Of a DNA stretch of 64,000 nucleotides, positions 33,170 through 41,708 are shown in pieces. The notes beneath the pieces were generated by a model. It did not search any database. It was not told the origin of the DNA and was given only the letters and a program-made list of their open reading frames with translations. The stretch is from Clostridiales bacterium (GTDB taxonomy: Bacteria; Bacillota; Clostridia; Oscillospirales; Oscillospiraceae), in NCBI GenBank assembly GCA_004556345.1, contig SFHQ01000005.1, positions 9,861 through 73,860 of the forward strand, in the 5' to 3' direction. Position 1 is the stretch's first letter, and each line of letters opens with the position of its first letter. The translations under genes and the position numbers were made by a program.

Positions 33170-34396
33170 ATGTTTTTGAAAAAAGCAGGGGCGTGGCCCG
33201 TGTTTCTCGTTCTTGCCCTGCTCCTGTCCCTGCTGGTCCTTCCCGCCCAAGCCGCGGAGGAAGCGATCGGCGTGACCATCAACGGCACCCCGGTGACCTA
33301 TGACGACGGCTACGGCCGCCCCTTCGTCGATGCCGCCGGCCGCACACAGGTGCCCTTCCGCCTGACCATGGAGACCTTTGGCTGCACCGTGGATTGGGAC
33401 AACGACACCCGCACCGCCATGGCGGAAAAAGACGGCACCAAAGTAGAGGTCCCCGTGGGCCGCGACTATCTCATCATCAACGGCAAACGCGCCGACATCG
33501 ACACCACCGCCCAGCTGGTAGACGGCCGGGTCTATCTGCCCATCCGCCCGGTGCTGGAGGCTTTTGACGCTTCCGTCACCTGGAACAGCAAGGACCACCT
33601 CGTGGTCGTGACCACCGGCAGCAGCCTCGTCCGGGTCTACTTCTTAGACGTGGGCCAGGGCGACGCCACCCTCATTGACTGCGGCGAGACCGAAGTGTTG
33701 ATCGACGGCGGCACCAACAGCGCCGGGAAAGACGTCGTGGCCGCCATCGCCCCCTACATCGACGGAAAACTGGACTACGTCATCGCCACCCACCCCGACG
33801 CCGACCACGTCGGCGGCCTGGACGCCGTGCTGGCGGCCTTTGAGGTGGGCGAGGTGATCGACAGCGGCCGCACCGCCGACACCGAGACCTACAAGGACTA
33901 CTGGGCTGCGGTCAAGGCCGAGGGCTGCACCATCTCATATGACGAAGACCGCATCATCGCCCTCAGCCCCATGGCCGCCCTGTCCATCATCGAGACCGGC
34001 GACGACTGGACCAGCAGCAACGATTGCAGCATCGTGGCCCAGCTCACCTGCGGCAACGTGCAGATCCTCTTCCCCGGTGACATGACCGAGACGGTGGAGA
34101 AACAGCTTCTGCCCCTCTTCGGGGATATTGACGTGCTCAAAGTCGCCCATCACGGCTCGGCCACCTCGACCACCGCAGAGTTTCTCTCTGTGGTCAAGCC
34201 CGAATATGCCGTCGTCTCCTATGGCCTGAACAACAGCTACCATCACCCCGCTCTGCCGACCCTCCAGCGGCTCTTCGCCGCCGGGACCACCGTCTACGGC
34301 ACCGGCAAGAGCGGCACCGTTGTCCTCACCACGGACGGATGGACGTATAGCTTCAACACCACCCAGGCCCTCACCGCCGCCGATGCCGGCGCTTGA
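33170..34396 (+). CDS. Secreted metallo-beta-lactamase-fold hydrolase with N-terminal copper-amine-oxidase-like domain
   Basis: 408 residues. A signal peptide (VFLVLALLLSLLVLPAQA) is followed by a stalk domain of the Cu_amine_oxidN1 type (two repeats, about 30-155, with PFVDAAGRTQVPFR and VYLPIRPVLEAF), then a ComEC-like MBL domain: VYFLDVGQGDATLID, the metal motif ATHPDADHVGG, LFPGDMTE and VAHHGSATS. The MBL part resembles the extracellular nuclease-like domain of ComEC. Substrate may be DNA or another phosphodiester; that is inference. GGGGAGGT precedes the ATG at 33170. Confidence 0.9.
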   Translation: MFLKKAGAWPVFLVLALLLSLLVLPAQAAEEAIGVTINGTPVTYDDGYGRPFVDAAGRTQVPFRLTMETFGCTVDWDNDTRTAMAEKDGTKVEVPVGRDYLIINGKRADIDTTAQLVDGRVYLPIRPVLEAFDASVTWNSKDHLVVVTTGSSLVRVYFLDVGQGDATLIDCGETEVLIDGGTNSAGKDVVAAIAPYIDGKLDYVIATHPDADHVGGLDAVLAAFEVGEVIDSGRTADTETYKDYWAAVKAEGCTISYDEDRIIALSPMAALSIIETGDDWTSSNDCSIVAQLTCGNVQILFPGDMTETVEKQLLPLFGDIDVLKVAHHGSATSTTAEFLSVVKPEYAVVSYGLNNSYHHPALPTLQRLFAAGTTVYGTGKSGTVVLTTDGWTYSFNTTQALTAADAGA

Positions 34397-34530
34397 TCTT
34401 ATCTGCGTTTCCCGTGCCTGGCCATGTTTGTGTGCCAGGCACGTTGTTTCTCTCCTTCTGCCCCCATGACAGTCTGATCGTCGGGCCTTTCAAAATTTTG
34501 GAAGATTTTAGAATTTTATTTACAAAAGGG

Positions 34531-34559
34531 TTGTTATTCTGTGCCTTCAGTCCTATAAT
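34531..34559 (+). promoter_or_regulatory. SigA-type promoter of the structured-leader permease
   Basis: TTGTTA (34531-34536), 17-base spacer, TATAAT (34554-34559). The transcript would have a leader of about 120 bases. Confidence 0.75.
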
Positions 34560-34565
34560 AGGCTA

Positions 34566-34686
34566 TCATTTGGGCACCCACTTGAAGTTTTTGGACCAAG
34601 ACAGACCTCCTTCCAAGGCCCTTCCCTCTGCTGAGGAGGACCTTTCCTTCCCGGTGTGCCCACCTTGGAAAGGACTGTGATCGCAC
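34566..34686 (+). promoter_or_regulatory. Structured leader of the permease gene, class unknown
   Basis: TGGGCAC (34571-34577) can pair with GTGCCCA (34656-34662), and TTCCAAGG (34611-34618) with CCTTGGAA (34663-34670). The pairings cross, so they form a pseudoknot or alternate. The second would bury GGAAAGGA, the only ribosome-site candidate for the ATG at 34687. I do not recognise a named riboswitch. Confidence 0.45.
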
Positions 34687-35955
34687 ATGACAACCACCCA
34701 GATCATTGCCGTCGTCATCTTCGTTGTGACCATGGCAGCCATCATGACCGAAAAGATCCACCGCACCGTCGCCGCCGTGACGGGGGCGCTGCTGCTCCTG
34801 CTGACCGGGGTGCTGACGGTGGACTCGGCGTTCTCTTACGTAGACATCAATACCATCGGCGTGCTCGTCGGCATGATGCTCTTCGTCGCCGTGGTCAAAA
34901 ACTCCGGCTTGTTTGAATACATTGCCATACGGGCTGCGAAGATCGCCAACGGCCACCCCTGGAAGCTGATGGTCTTGTTTGTCCTCATCACGGCGATCTT
35001 ATCCGCCTTTTTGGACAACGTGACCACCGTGCTGCTGATCGGCCCCATGACGCTGGCCATTACGAACATGCTGAAGATCAACCCCATCCCCTTCTTCATG
35101 ACCCAGATCATGGCCTCGAACATCGGCGGCACCGCCACCCTCATCGGTGACCCCCCCAACATCATGATCGGCAGCGCCGCCGGCCTGAGCTTTGTGGATT
35201 TTATCGCCAACACCGGTGTGGCCGTGGTCTTTGTCCTGGCTGCCACGCTGGTCTGCTTCTACTTCATCTATGGCCGCAAGCTCAGGGTCGAGCCGCAGGC
35301 CATGGAAGCCATTCATGGCCTGGACGCGGAAAAGGCGATCAAAGACCGGCCCCTGCTCATTAAGAGCGTGGTGGTCATCGTGCTGGTCGTCCTGGGCTTC
35401 ATCTTCCACGCCCAGCTGGGCCTAGAATCCTGCACCATCGCCCTGACCGCCGCCGCCGTCATGCTGCTCATCGGGCACCAGGACATCGAGGAAGTCATCA
35501 CGGGCGTAGAGTGGACCACCATCCTCTTCTTCACCGGCCTGTTTGTTGTCGTGGGCGGCTTGCAGGAGACGGGCATCATCCAGGTCCTCGCCAACGGGCT
35601 CATGGACCTGACCAAGGGCCACATGACCATGACCATCCTGCTCATCCTGTGGGTGTCGGCCATCGTCTCCTCGTTCCTGGATAACATCCCCTTTGTCGCG
35701 ACCCTCATCCCGCTCATCCTCACCATGCAGAGCAGCGGCGTGGACGTCACCCCCCTCTGGTGGGCGGTCTCCCTGGGTGCCTGCCTGGGCGGCAACGGTA
35801 CCCTCATCGGCGCCTCCGCCAACGTGGTCCTCTCCGGTATCAGCACCCGCCACGGCTTCCCCATCACCTTTGCCAGCTACCTGAAGGTCGGCTTCCCCAT
35901 GATGCTGGTCTCGGTGGCCATCAGTACGGTCTTCCTGCTCATCCGTTTCGGCTGA
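34687..35955 (+). CDS. ArsB/NhaD-type (ion transporter superfamily) permease
   Basis: 422 residues, about 11-12 hydrophobic helices arranged as two repeats. Each repeat has the hairpin signature of the superfamily: NIGGTATLIGDPPNIMIGSAAG in the first and CLGGNGTLIGASANVVLSG in the second, and SAFLDNVTTVLLIGP / SSFLDNIPFVATLIP. These members exchange ions such as Na+/H+ or carry dicarboxylates or arsenite. No arsenic genes are nearby. The substrate is unknown. It has its own promoter and a structured leader. Two tandem homologues follow on the opposite strand. Confidence 0.88.
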   Translation: MTTTQIIAVVIFVVTMAAIMTEKIHRTVAAVTGALLLLLTGVLTVDSAFSYVDINTIGVLVGMMLFVAVVKNSGLFEYIAIRAAKIANGHPWKLMVLFVLITAILSAFLDNVTTVLLIGPMTLAITNMLKINPIPFFMTQIMASNIGGTATLIGDPPNIMIGSAAGLSFVDFIANTGVAVVFVLAATLVCFYFIYGRKLRVEPQAMEAIHGLDAEKAIKDRPLLIKSVVVIVLVVLGFIFHAQLGLESCTIALTAAAVMLLIGHQDIEEVITGVEWTTILFFTGLFVVVGGLQETGIIQVLANGLMDLTKGHMTMTILLILWVSAIVSSFLDNIPFVATLIPLILTMQSSGVDVTPLWWAVSLGACLGGNGTLIGASANVVLSGISTRHGFPITFASYLKVGFPMMLVSVAISTVFLLIRFG

Positions 35956-36028
35956 GCCAGACATAGTGAGCAAATAATTTGTGTAATGTGTAAATTGTGT
36001 TTTCTAACATGGGAAGGAGTAAAACACT

Positions 36029-36484
36029 ATGAGTCAATCCATCTTCAGCGGCGACTTTGTCGACCTGAGTCTGGGTCAACTGGGTGCCAGTAAAATCAAG
36101 ACCGTCAACGGTCAGCAGCACGTGGTCCACTTTGACCTGGGGGAGGGCAAAGACCTGGTCTACGTCTTCAGCGTCACCAACGAAAACCGCTGCTATCTCC
36201 AGCGGGCAAAGCCCTACCCGATGACACAGGTCCGCTTTGCCAGCACCGAGGAGACGCTGCACTACATCGCCAAGGATTACAGCGCCTTCCAAAACGCCCG
36301 GAAGAGCCGGAAGTATCAGGACTTCGTGGACATCGCCCATAAAACCATCGCCCTGACCCAGCGAATGGAAGACCTGTTCATCACCCACAACATCAGCACC
36401 GAAGACATGGCGCTCCTCCACCAGGAGACCGACCGCCTGACCAAGCTGATGGAGGAGATTCACAGCCGCTCGCCGGAGGTGTGA
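36029..36484 (+). CDS. Protein of unknown function
   Basis: 151 residues, soluble, no signal or membrane segment. The N-terminal 70 residues look like a small beta domain (VVHFDLGEGKDLVYVFSVTNENRCYLQRA); the C-terminal half is helical and charged, possibly a coiled coil (about 95-145). AAGGAG lies nine bases before the ATG, and a strong terminator follows within 20 bases of the stop, so the gene is probably expressed alone. I do not recognise a family and assign no function. It lies between two permease genes on opposite strands. Confidence 0.7.
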   Translation: MSQSIFSGDFVDLSLGQLGASKIKTVNGQQHVVHFDLGEGKDLVYVFSVTNENRCYLQRAKPYPMTQVRFASTEETLHYIAKDYSAFQNARKSRKYQDFVDIAHKTIALTQRMEDLFITHNISTEDMALLHQETDRLTKLMEEIHSRSPEV

Positions 36485-36499
36485 TTCCAGTTGCATCCC

Positions 36500-36536
36500 A
36501 TGAAAAAAGGACGCCCCACGGCGTCCTTTTTTTCAT
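36500..36536. terminator. Bidirectional terminator
   Basis: Sixteen-base perfect arms (ATGAAAAAAGGACGCC) with a CCAC loop and T runs in both directions, between converging genes. Confidence 0.92.
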
Positions 36537-36561
36537 GCAAATGTTCGGCGCTATCTTCGGC

Positions 36562-37902
36562 TCAGTGCATCAGCAGGATCATCGTCATGCTCAGCAACAG
36601 CACCAGCACCGAAGCCGGCAGGGCGTATTTACAGTACCGCTTCCAGCCGATGGGCGCTCCCTCCCGCGCCGCCACGGCCACGCCGGTGACGTTGGCCGAG
36701 GCCCCGATGGGGGTGGCGATGCCGCCGATGTCCGTCCCCTTGGAGACGGTCCAGGTCAGCGTTTGCAGGTCCATCCCCAGGGTGTCCGACAGAGAAAGCA
36801 GGACCGGCACCATCACCGCCGCCATGGGCACGTTGTCCACGAAGGCCGAGGCGATGGCAACGAACCAGATCAGCACCACCACCGTCCGGACCGGGTGGCC
36901 CCCGGCCAGCTTGGCCAGGACCTGGGCCAGGCCGTTGAGCAGGCCGGTCTGTTCCAGGCCGCTGACGGTCAGGAACAGGCCGACGAGAAAGCCCAGGGTC
37001 TTCCACTCCACCTGCTTGAGCAGGCCCCAGGGGTACTTGGTGGTGCAGAGGGTGGCCCCCGCCGCCAGGATCCCGATGGAGGGCATGGTCAGGCCCGTCA
37101 GGGTATGGGTGGCAATGAGCAGCACGACGGCGGCAAACAGCCCCACCCGCACCCGAAAGATCCGGTGGTTCGGGATGGCGTCGCCGGGGTCGATCTCCCA
37201 CAGCTCCGGGGCGACGCCCTTCTCCCGGCGCTTGAGCTTGTTGTGAAAGCAGACGTAGAAATACACCAGCGCCAGGCCCAGCCCGGCCAGACAGATGATG
37301 CCGTTGTTCTGCAAAAAGTCCCAGAAGCTCAGGCCCAGAGACGTCCCCAGGATGATGTTGGGCGGGTCGCCGGTCATGGTGGCTGCGCCCCCCAGGTTGG
37401 CGGCGAAGATCTCCCCGATGATGAGGGGCACCGGGTCAAAGCGCAGATACTGCGCCAGCTGGACCGTCGCCGCCACCAGGAAGAGGATCACCGTCACGCT
37501 GTCCACAAACATGGCCAGCAGCGCCGCCAGGATCATAAAGCTCAGCAAAATGGCCATGGGCCGGAAGCCCAGGGCGCGGGCCAGGCGCAGGCTGACCCAG
37601 TCGAAGAAGCCGGCCTCCCCCATGCCCTCCACCAGCACCATCATGCCGGTGAGGAAAAACATCGTGCTCCAGTTGATGCCCACGTTCAGCTCCGTCACGC
37701 CCCCGTGGGCAAACCAGAACCGGGGCGTGAGGAAGCTGTGCAGGCTCAAAGCCTCCAGCACCGCCGGGGGATGGGTCAGCAGCAGCAGCACCAGCATCCA
37801 GCACCCGGCGCACAGGGAGACCAGATAGCGCGGGCGTTTGTCCCGCAGAAGTTCCACAAATAAAACGATGGCAATGGCCAAGGCCAGGGTCTTGCTCAGC
37901 AT
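36562..37902 (-). CDS. ArsB/NhaD-type permease, paralogue 2
   Basis: 446 residues, about 12 hydrophobic helices. The first repeat has NLGGAATMTGDPPNIILGT and the second DIGGIATPIGASANVTG, with SAFVDNVPMAAVMVPV beside it. It is a close relative of the gene encoded just upstream (identical or near-identical segments around GDPPNII and at the C-terminal RYCKY), which indicates a tandem duplication. It is probably co-transcribed with it (gap 41 bases). Substrate unknown; the ion-transporter fold includes Na+/H+ antiporters, arsenite and citrate carriers. Confidence 0.87.
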   Translation of the reverse strand: MLSKTLALAIAIVLFVELLRDKRPRYLVSLCAGCWMLVLLLLTHPPAVLEALSLHSFLTPRFWFAHGGVTELNVGINWSTMFFLTGMMVLVEGMGEAGFFDWVSLRLARALGFRPMAILLSFMILAALLAMFVDSVTVILFLVAATVQLAQYLRFDPVPLIIGEIFAANLGGAATMTGDPPNIILGTSLGLSFWDFLQNNGIICLAGLGLALVYFYVCFHNKLKRREKGVAPELWEIDPGDAIPNHRIFRVRVGLFAAVVLLIATHTLTGLTMPSIGILAAGATLCTTKYPWGLLKQVEWKTLGFLVGLFLTVSGLEQTGLLNGLAQVLAKLAGGHPVRTVVVLIWFVAIASAFVDNVPMAAVMVPVLLSLSDTLGMDLQTLTWTVSKGTDIGGIATPIGASANVTGVAVAAREGAPIGWKRYCKYALPASVLVLLLSMTMILLMH

Positions 37903-37943
37903 GAAAATCCTCCCGTGGTCCGTTTCTTTTCCAGGGTCATGGC

Positions 37944-39302
37944 TCAGTAGCGGAGGAGAAGCATCACCATGCTGATGGCCAGGACAATGACCGCCGCCGG
38001 CGCGGAGTATTTACAATACCGCCCCCAGCCGATGGCGTAGCCCTCCCTGGCGGCAATGGCCGTGCCCGCCACGTTGGCGGAGGCCCCGATGGGGGTGCCG
38101 CTGCCGCCGATGTCGGTGCCCATGGAGAGGGTCCAGGCCAGGGCGTTCAGGTCTACCCCCATGGTCGCGGAGAGCGAGGTGATGACCGGCACCATGGTGG
38201 CGGCAAAGGGAATGTTATCCACAAAGGCCGAGGCAATGCCGGACAGCCACAGGATGATGATGACCATGAGGGTCAGGCTGCCGCCGGTGATGTGGGCGAT
38301 GCCCTGGGCCATGGCCTCCAGCACCCCCGTCTGCTCCAGGCCGCTGACAGCCAGGAAGAGGCCGATGAAGAAGAGGACCGTCTGCCAGTCCACGCGCTTG
38401 AGCAGCAGGATGGGGTCCTTGTTCACCAGCAGGGTCAGGACCGCGGCGATCACGCCCACCATGGCCACGGTGAGGCCCGTCTTGGCGTGGGTGATGAGCA
38501 GGATGACCGTCAGAAGAAACACGCCCACGTTCAGGGCAAATTTGCGCCAGCTGTGGATGGATGCTCTCGGGTCCATCTCCATGGCCTTCTGCCGGGCAGC
38601 CTCGTCCTGGGTGGCCACCTGCTTGCGGAAGGCGAAGTAGAAAAAGGGCACGATGACCACCATGCTCACCAGGACGATGAGGCCGGTGTTCTGCAAAAAG
38701 TCCCCGAAGGTCAGGCCCAGAGCCGTGCCGATGATGATGTTGGGCGGGTCGCCGCTCATGGTGGCCGCGCCGCCCAGATTGGCCGTGAAGATCTCCGCAA
38801 TGATCAGCGGAACGGGGTCGAATTTCAGCAGCCGGGCCAGCTGGACGCTGGCCACAGCCAGGAACAGAATGACGGTGATGCTGTCGATGAACATGGACAG
38901 CACCGCAGACAGGATCATAAAGCAGACCAGCAGCGGCACCGGCCGGTAGTTCACCAGCCGCGCCAGACGCAGGCACAGCCAGTCGAAGAACCCGGCGCCG
39001 CTCATCCCCTCGACCATGATCATCATGCCGCTGATGAAGATGATGGTGCTCCAATTGATGCCGGTGTTCATCTCGTTCACGGCCGCGTGGCCGGTGTACC
39101 AAAAGGTGGTGGTGGCCATGCTGCCAAAGCTCAAGGCCTCCTCCACCGCCGCCCAGGAGTGCATCAGCCCCAAAAAGACCACGATCAGGGTCAGGGCGCC
39201 GGCACAGAGCGTCACGATATAGCGCGGGCGCTTCTCCCGGACGATCTCGACGAACATCACCACAAAGATGACGACCGCCAAAATCTGACTCAATAGATTC
39301 AT
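37944..39302 (-). CDS. ArsB/NhaD-type permease, paralogue 1
   Basis: 452 residues, about 12 hydrophobic helices. Signatures NLGGAATMSGDPPNIIIGTALG and DIGGSGTPIGASANVAGT with SAFVDNIPFAATMVPV. The start is the ATG at 39302, four bases after AAGGAGG; an in-frame ATG 16 codons upstream has no ribosome site. The upstream gap (39351-39606) carries two 18-base direct repeats. Two tandem paralogues plus one divergent one suggest transport of related substrates or regulated alternatives, which is inference. Confidence 0.87.
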   Translation of the reverse strand: MNLLSQILAVVIFVVMFVEIVREKRPRYIVTLCAGALTLIVVFLGLMHSWAAVEEALSFGSMATTTFWYTGHAAVNEMNTGINWSTIIFISGMMIMVEGMSGAGFFDWLCLRLARLVNYRPVPLLVCFMILSAVLSMFIDSITVILFLAVASVQLARLLKFDPVPLIIAEIFTANLGGAATMSGDPPNIIIGTALGLTFGDFLQNTGLIVLVSMVVIVPFFYFAFRKQVATQDEAARQKAMEMDPRASIHSWRKFALNVGVFLLTVILLITHAKTGLTVAMVGVIAAVLTLLVNKDPILLLKRVDWQTVLFFIGLFLAVSGLEQTGVLEAMAQGIAHITGGSLTLMVIIILWLSGIASAFVDNIPFAATMVPVITSLSATMGVDLNALAWTLSMGTDIGGSGTPIGASANVAGTAIAAREGYAIGWGRYCKYSAPAAVIVLAISMVMLLLRY

Positions 39303-39422
39303 ACTTCCTCCTTGATGTCCTGGAAAGGCTTGCTCACAGACCTTCCCCAACAGTGATACCTATTCACACAACGCCCCCAAAAGCACTTTCCACCGTAACT
39401 TTCCTATCTGGTTTATTTTCAA

Positions 39423-39460
39423 TTTCCTGAGATTGACAAATCTTTCCTAAGATTGACAAA
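39423..39460. promoter_or_regulatory. Two tandem 18-base direct repeats, period 20: candidate regulator site
   Basis: Copies at 39423-39440 and 39443-39460 are 17/18 identical (TTTCCTRAGATTGACAAA). The 20-base period puts both on the same DNA face. They lie about 120 bases upstream of the permease start on the minus strand and just after the iorA terminator. Confidence 0.5.
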
Positions 39461-39472
39461 AAAGAAAGGCTG

Positions 39473-39504
39473 CAAAAAGGAGCAGGGCCGCTGGGTCCTG
39501 CTCC
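39473..39504 (-). terminator. Terminator after iorA
   Basis: Nine-base stem (GGAGCAGGG/CCTGCTCC with one wobble) followed on the minus strand by TTTTT. Confidence 0.8.
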
Positions 39505-39606
39505 CGCTGCTTGCTCTGGGGAGCATTGTTTGAATCCAAAAAATGATGAATCGTTTTCCTTTTGTTCTCTTTTGCAGTTTACTGTAATTTCCAGCAGGAA
39601 AGCCCC

Positions 39607-41343
39607 TCAACCTTCGTGCCGGAATGCGCCGAATTTGCAAAGCTGTTCGCACACGCCGCAGCCCACGCACTGGGTCGGGTCCACGACGGCCTTCTTGTCC
39701 TTCCAGGAGATGGCCGGGCAGCCGATCTTCATGCACTGCTTGCAGCCCTTGCAGGCCTCCGCCTCGACGCGGTAGGGCGGGTGCTTCTGCACGGTCTTGA
39801 GCAGCACGCAGGGCCGCCGGGTGATGATGACCGACGGCTCGTCGGCAGCCAGCTCCTCCGTGACCACCTGCTCGGTGGCCTTCAGGTCGTAGGGATCGAC
39901 CACCCGCACCCGCCGGATGCCCATGGCCCGGCAGAGGGTCTCCAGGTCGATCTTCCCCGCCGGCTCGCCCCGCAGGTTCTTGCCGGTGGTGGGGTTCTGC
40001 TGGTGGCCGGTCATGCCGGTGGTGGAGTTATCCAGGATGATAACGGTGGAGTTGCTCTGGTTGTAGGCAATGTTGGCCAGGCCCGTCATGCCGGAGTGCA
40101 TGAAGGTCGAGTCGCCCAGCACGGCCACGGTCTTGCCCTCGCTCTCTTTCGCCAGGGCCTTGTTGAAGCCGTGGATCGAGCTGACGGAGGCCCCCATACA
40201 TTCGCAGGTCTCAATGGCATACAGCGGCTCGTAGGCGGCCAGGGTGTAGCAGCCGATGTCGCCCAGCACCGTGACCTTGTGCTTGGCCAGGGTGTAGAAC
40301 AGGCCGCGGTGGGGACATCCGGCGCACAGCACGGGGGGACGGCCGGGGACGTTCTCCCCCAGGCCCACCCAGGGCTTGCCGGGCTTGCCCAGCTTTTCGG
40401 CCACGAGACCCTGGGAGAACTCGCCCTCCAGAGGCAGCACGTCCTTGCCCAGCACGTCCAGACCCAAGGCCCGGCAGTGGTCCTCGATCACGGGGTCCAG
40501 CTCCTCCAGGACCAAGACCTTGTCCACCTTGGCGGCAAAGTCCAGGATCTTCTGCTTGGGCAGGGGGTTCACGAGGCCCAGCTTTAGGATGGACGCCTTC
40601 GGCCCGAAGACCTCGCGGGCGTACTGATAGCTGGTGGAGGAGGTGATGATGCCGATCGAGGTATCCTCCCCCATCTCCTCGCGGTTGAGGTCGGTGGTCT
40701 CGGCAAAGGCCGTCAGGCGGCGGGTGCGCTCCTCCACGATGGGGTGGCGGGGGCGGGCGTTGCCGGGGACCATGACGTATTTGGCGATGTCCTTCTCATA
40801 GGGCCGCCGGGCCGGCTCCACGCGCTGGCCCAGCTCCACGATGCTCTGGGAGTGGGAGATGCGGGTGCAGAGCTTCAGAAAGACGGGGGTGTCGTATTCC
40901 TCGGACAGCTCGAAGGCCCGCTTGGCAAAGTCCCTGGCCTCGGCGGAGTCCGCCGGTTCCAGCATGGGGATCTTGGCGGAGACAGCGTAGTGCCGGGAGT
41001 CTTGTTCGTTCTGGGAGGAGTGCATCCCCGGGTCATCTGCTACGCAGATGACCATGCCGGCGTTGACGCCGGTGTAGGCGATGGTGAACAGCGGGTCGGC
41101 GGCCACGTTCAGGCCCACGTGCTTCATCACGCAGGCGCTGCGCTTGCCGGCCAGGGCCGCGCCGAAGGCGACCTCCATGGCGACCTTCTCGTTGGGCGCC
41201 CACTCGCAGTAGATCTCGTCATATTGAGCGGCCCGCTCGGTGATCTCCGTGCTGGGGGTGCCGGGATAGCTGGAAATGAGCGCACAGCCGGCCTCATAGA
41301 GGCCTCTGGCTGCGGCCTCGTTGCCCAGCATCAGTTTCTTCAT
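39607..41343 (-). CDS. iorA: Indolepyruvate:ferredoxin oxidoreductase, alpha subunit
   Basis: 578 residues. Oxidises aryl pyruvates from aromatic amino-acid breakdown to aryl-acetyl-CoA, passing electrons to ferredoxin. The N-terminal part begins MLGNEAAARGLYEAGCALISSYPGTPSTEI; the thiamine-diphosphate region is GDSTFMHSGMTGLANIAYNQ; the C-terminus carries two 4Fe-4S motifs, CKGCKQCMKIGCP and CVGCGVCEQLC. The beta subunit gene iorB normally adjoins iorA, but is absent here on either side, so it must lie elsewhere or be dispensable. Own promoter at 41413-41442 and own terminator. Confidence 0.95.
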   Translation of the reverse strand: MKKLMLGNEAAARGLYEAGCALISSYPGTPSTEITERAAQYDEIYCEWAPNEKVAMEVAFGAALAGKRSACVMKHVGLNVAADPLFTIAYTGVNAGMVICVADDPGMHSSQNEQDSRHYAVSAKIPMLEPADSAEARDFAKRAFELSEEYDTPVFLKLCTRISHSQSIVELGQRVEPARRPYEKDIAKYVMVPGNARPRHPIVEERTRRLTAFAETTDLNREEMGEDTSIGIITSSTSYQYAREVFGPKASILKLGLVNPLPKQKILDFAAKVDKVLVLEELDPVIEDHCRALGLDVLGKDVLPLEGEFSQGLVAEKLGKPGKPWVGLGENVPGRPPVLCAGCPHRGLFYTLAKHKVTVLGDIGCYTLAAYEPLYAIETCECMGASVSSIHGFNKALAKESEGKTVAVLGDSTFMHSGMTGLANIAYNQSNSTVIILDNSTTGMTGHQQNPTTGKNLRGEPAGKIDLETLCRAMGIRRVRVVDPYDLKATEQVVTEELAADEPSVIITRRPCVLLKTVQKHPPYRVEAEACKGCKQCMKIGCPAISWKDKKAVVDPTQCVGCGVCEQLCKFGAFRHEG

Positions 41344-41412
41344 GGGTGAAAACCCCTTTCCTGGAACTTGCCCGCCGAAGCAGTCCGACGGGTCAAAAAA
41401 ATGATCATTTTT

Positions 41413-41442
41413 ATCATACCATAGTTGACAATCGCCCGTAAA
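41413..41442 (-). promoter_or_regulatory. Probable promoter of iorA
   Basis: Minus strand: TTTACG (41442-41437), 18-base spacer, TATGAT (41418-41413). The gap 41344-41708 holds only this promoter, the spo0A promoter and a Spo0A box. Confidence 0.5.
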
Positions 41443-41529
41443 CTGCTATTCTGGACAAAATCACGCATTTGGTGTATTTTTTATTGGAAGGAAAGGCTTC
41501 CCGTTTGTACCTGCTGAAACACCAGACAT

Positions 41530-41538
41530 TTTGTCGAA
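41530..41538 (+). promoter_or_regulatory. Spo0A-binding box (0A box) upstream of spo0A
   Basis: TTTGTCGAA matches the Spo0A consensus (core TGTCGAA). It is 52 bases upstream of the -35 hexamer of the spo0A promoter, consistent with autoregulation. Confidence 0.65.
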
Positions 41539-41589
41539 ACCTGGCGGAAGTTGCGGTTTTTAAGTTTTCCAATATTTACCAATTTCGTC

Positions 41590-41618
41590 TTGAGTTTTCT
41601 GTCCCATTGTGATAAATT
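41590..41618 (+). promoter_or_regulatory. SigA-type promoter of spo0A
   Basis: TTGAGT (41590-41595), 17-base spacer, TAAATT (41613-41618), 90 bases before the ATG. Confidence 0.6.
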
Positions 41619-41708
41619 ATGGATGGGTTGTAAAATCACTTTACAGCCAATGAATATTCTGGAAAAGATTGCAATAGAAGCTCTTTTTCAGAGGGGGGAG
41701 AACAAGGT

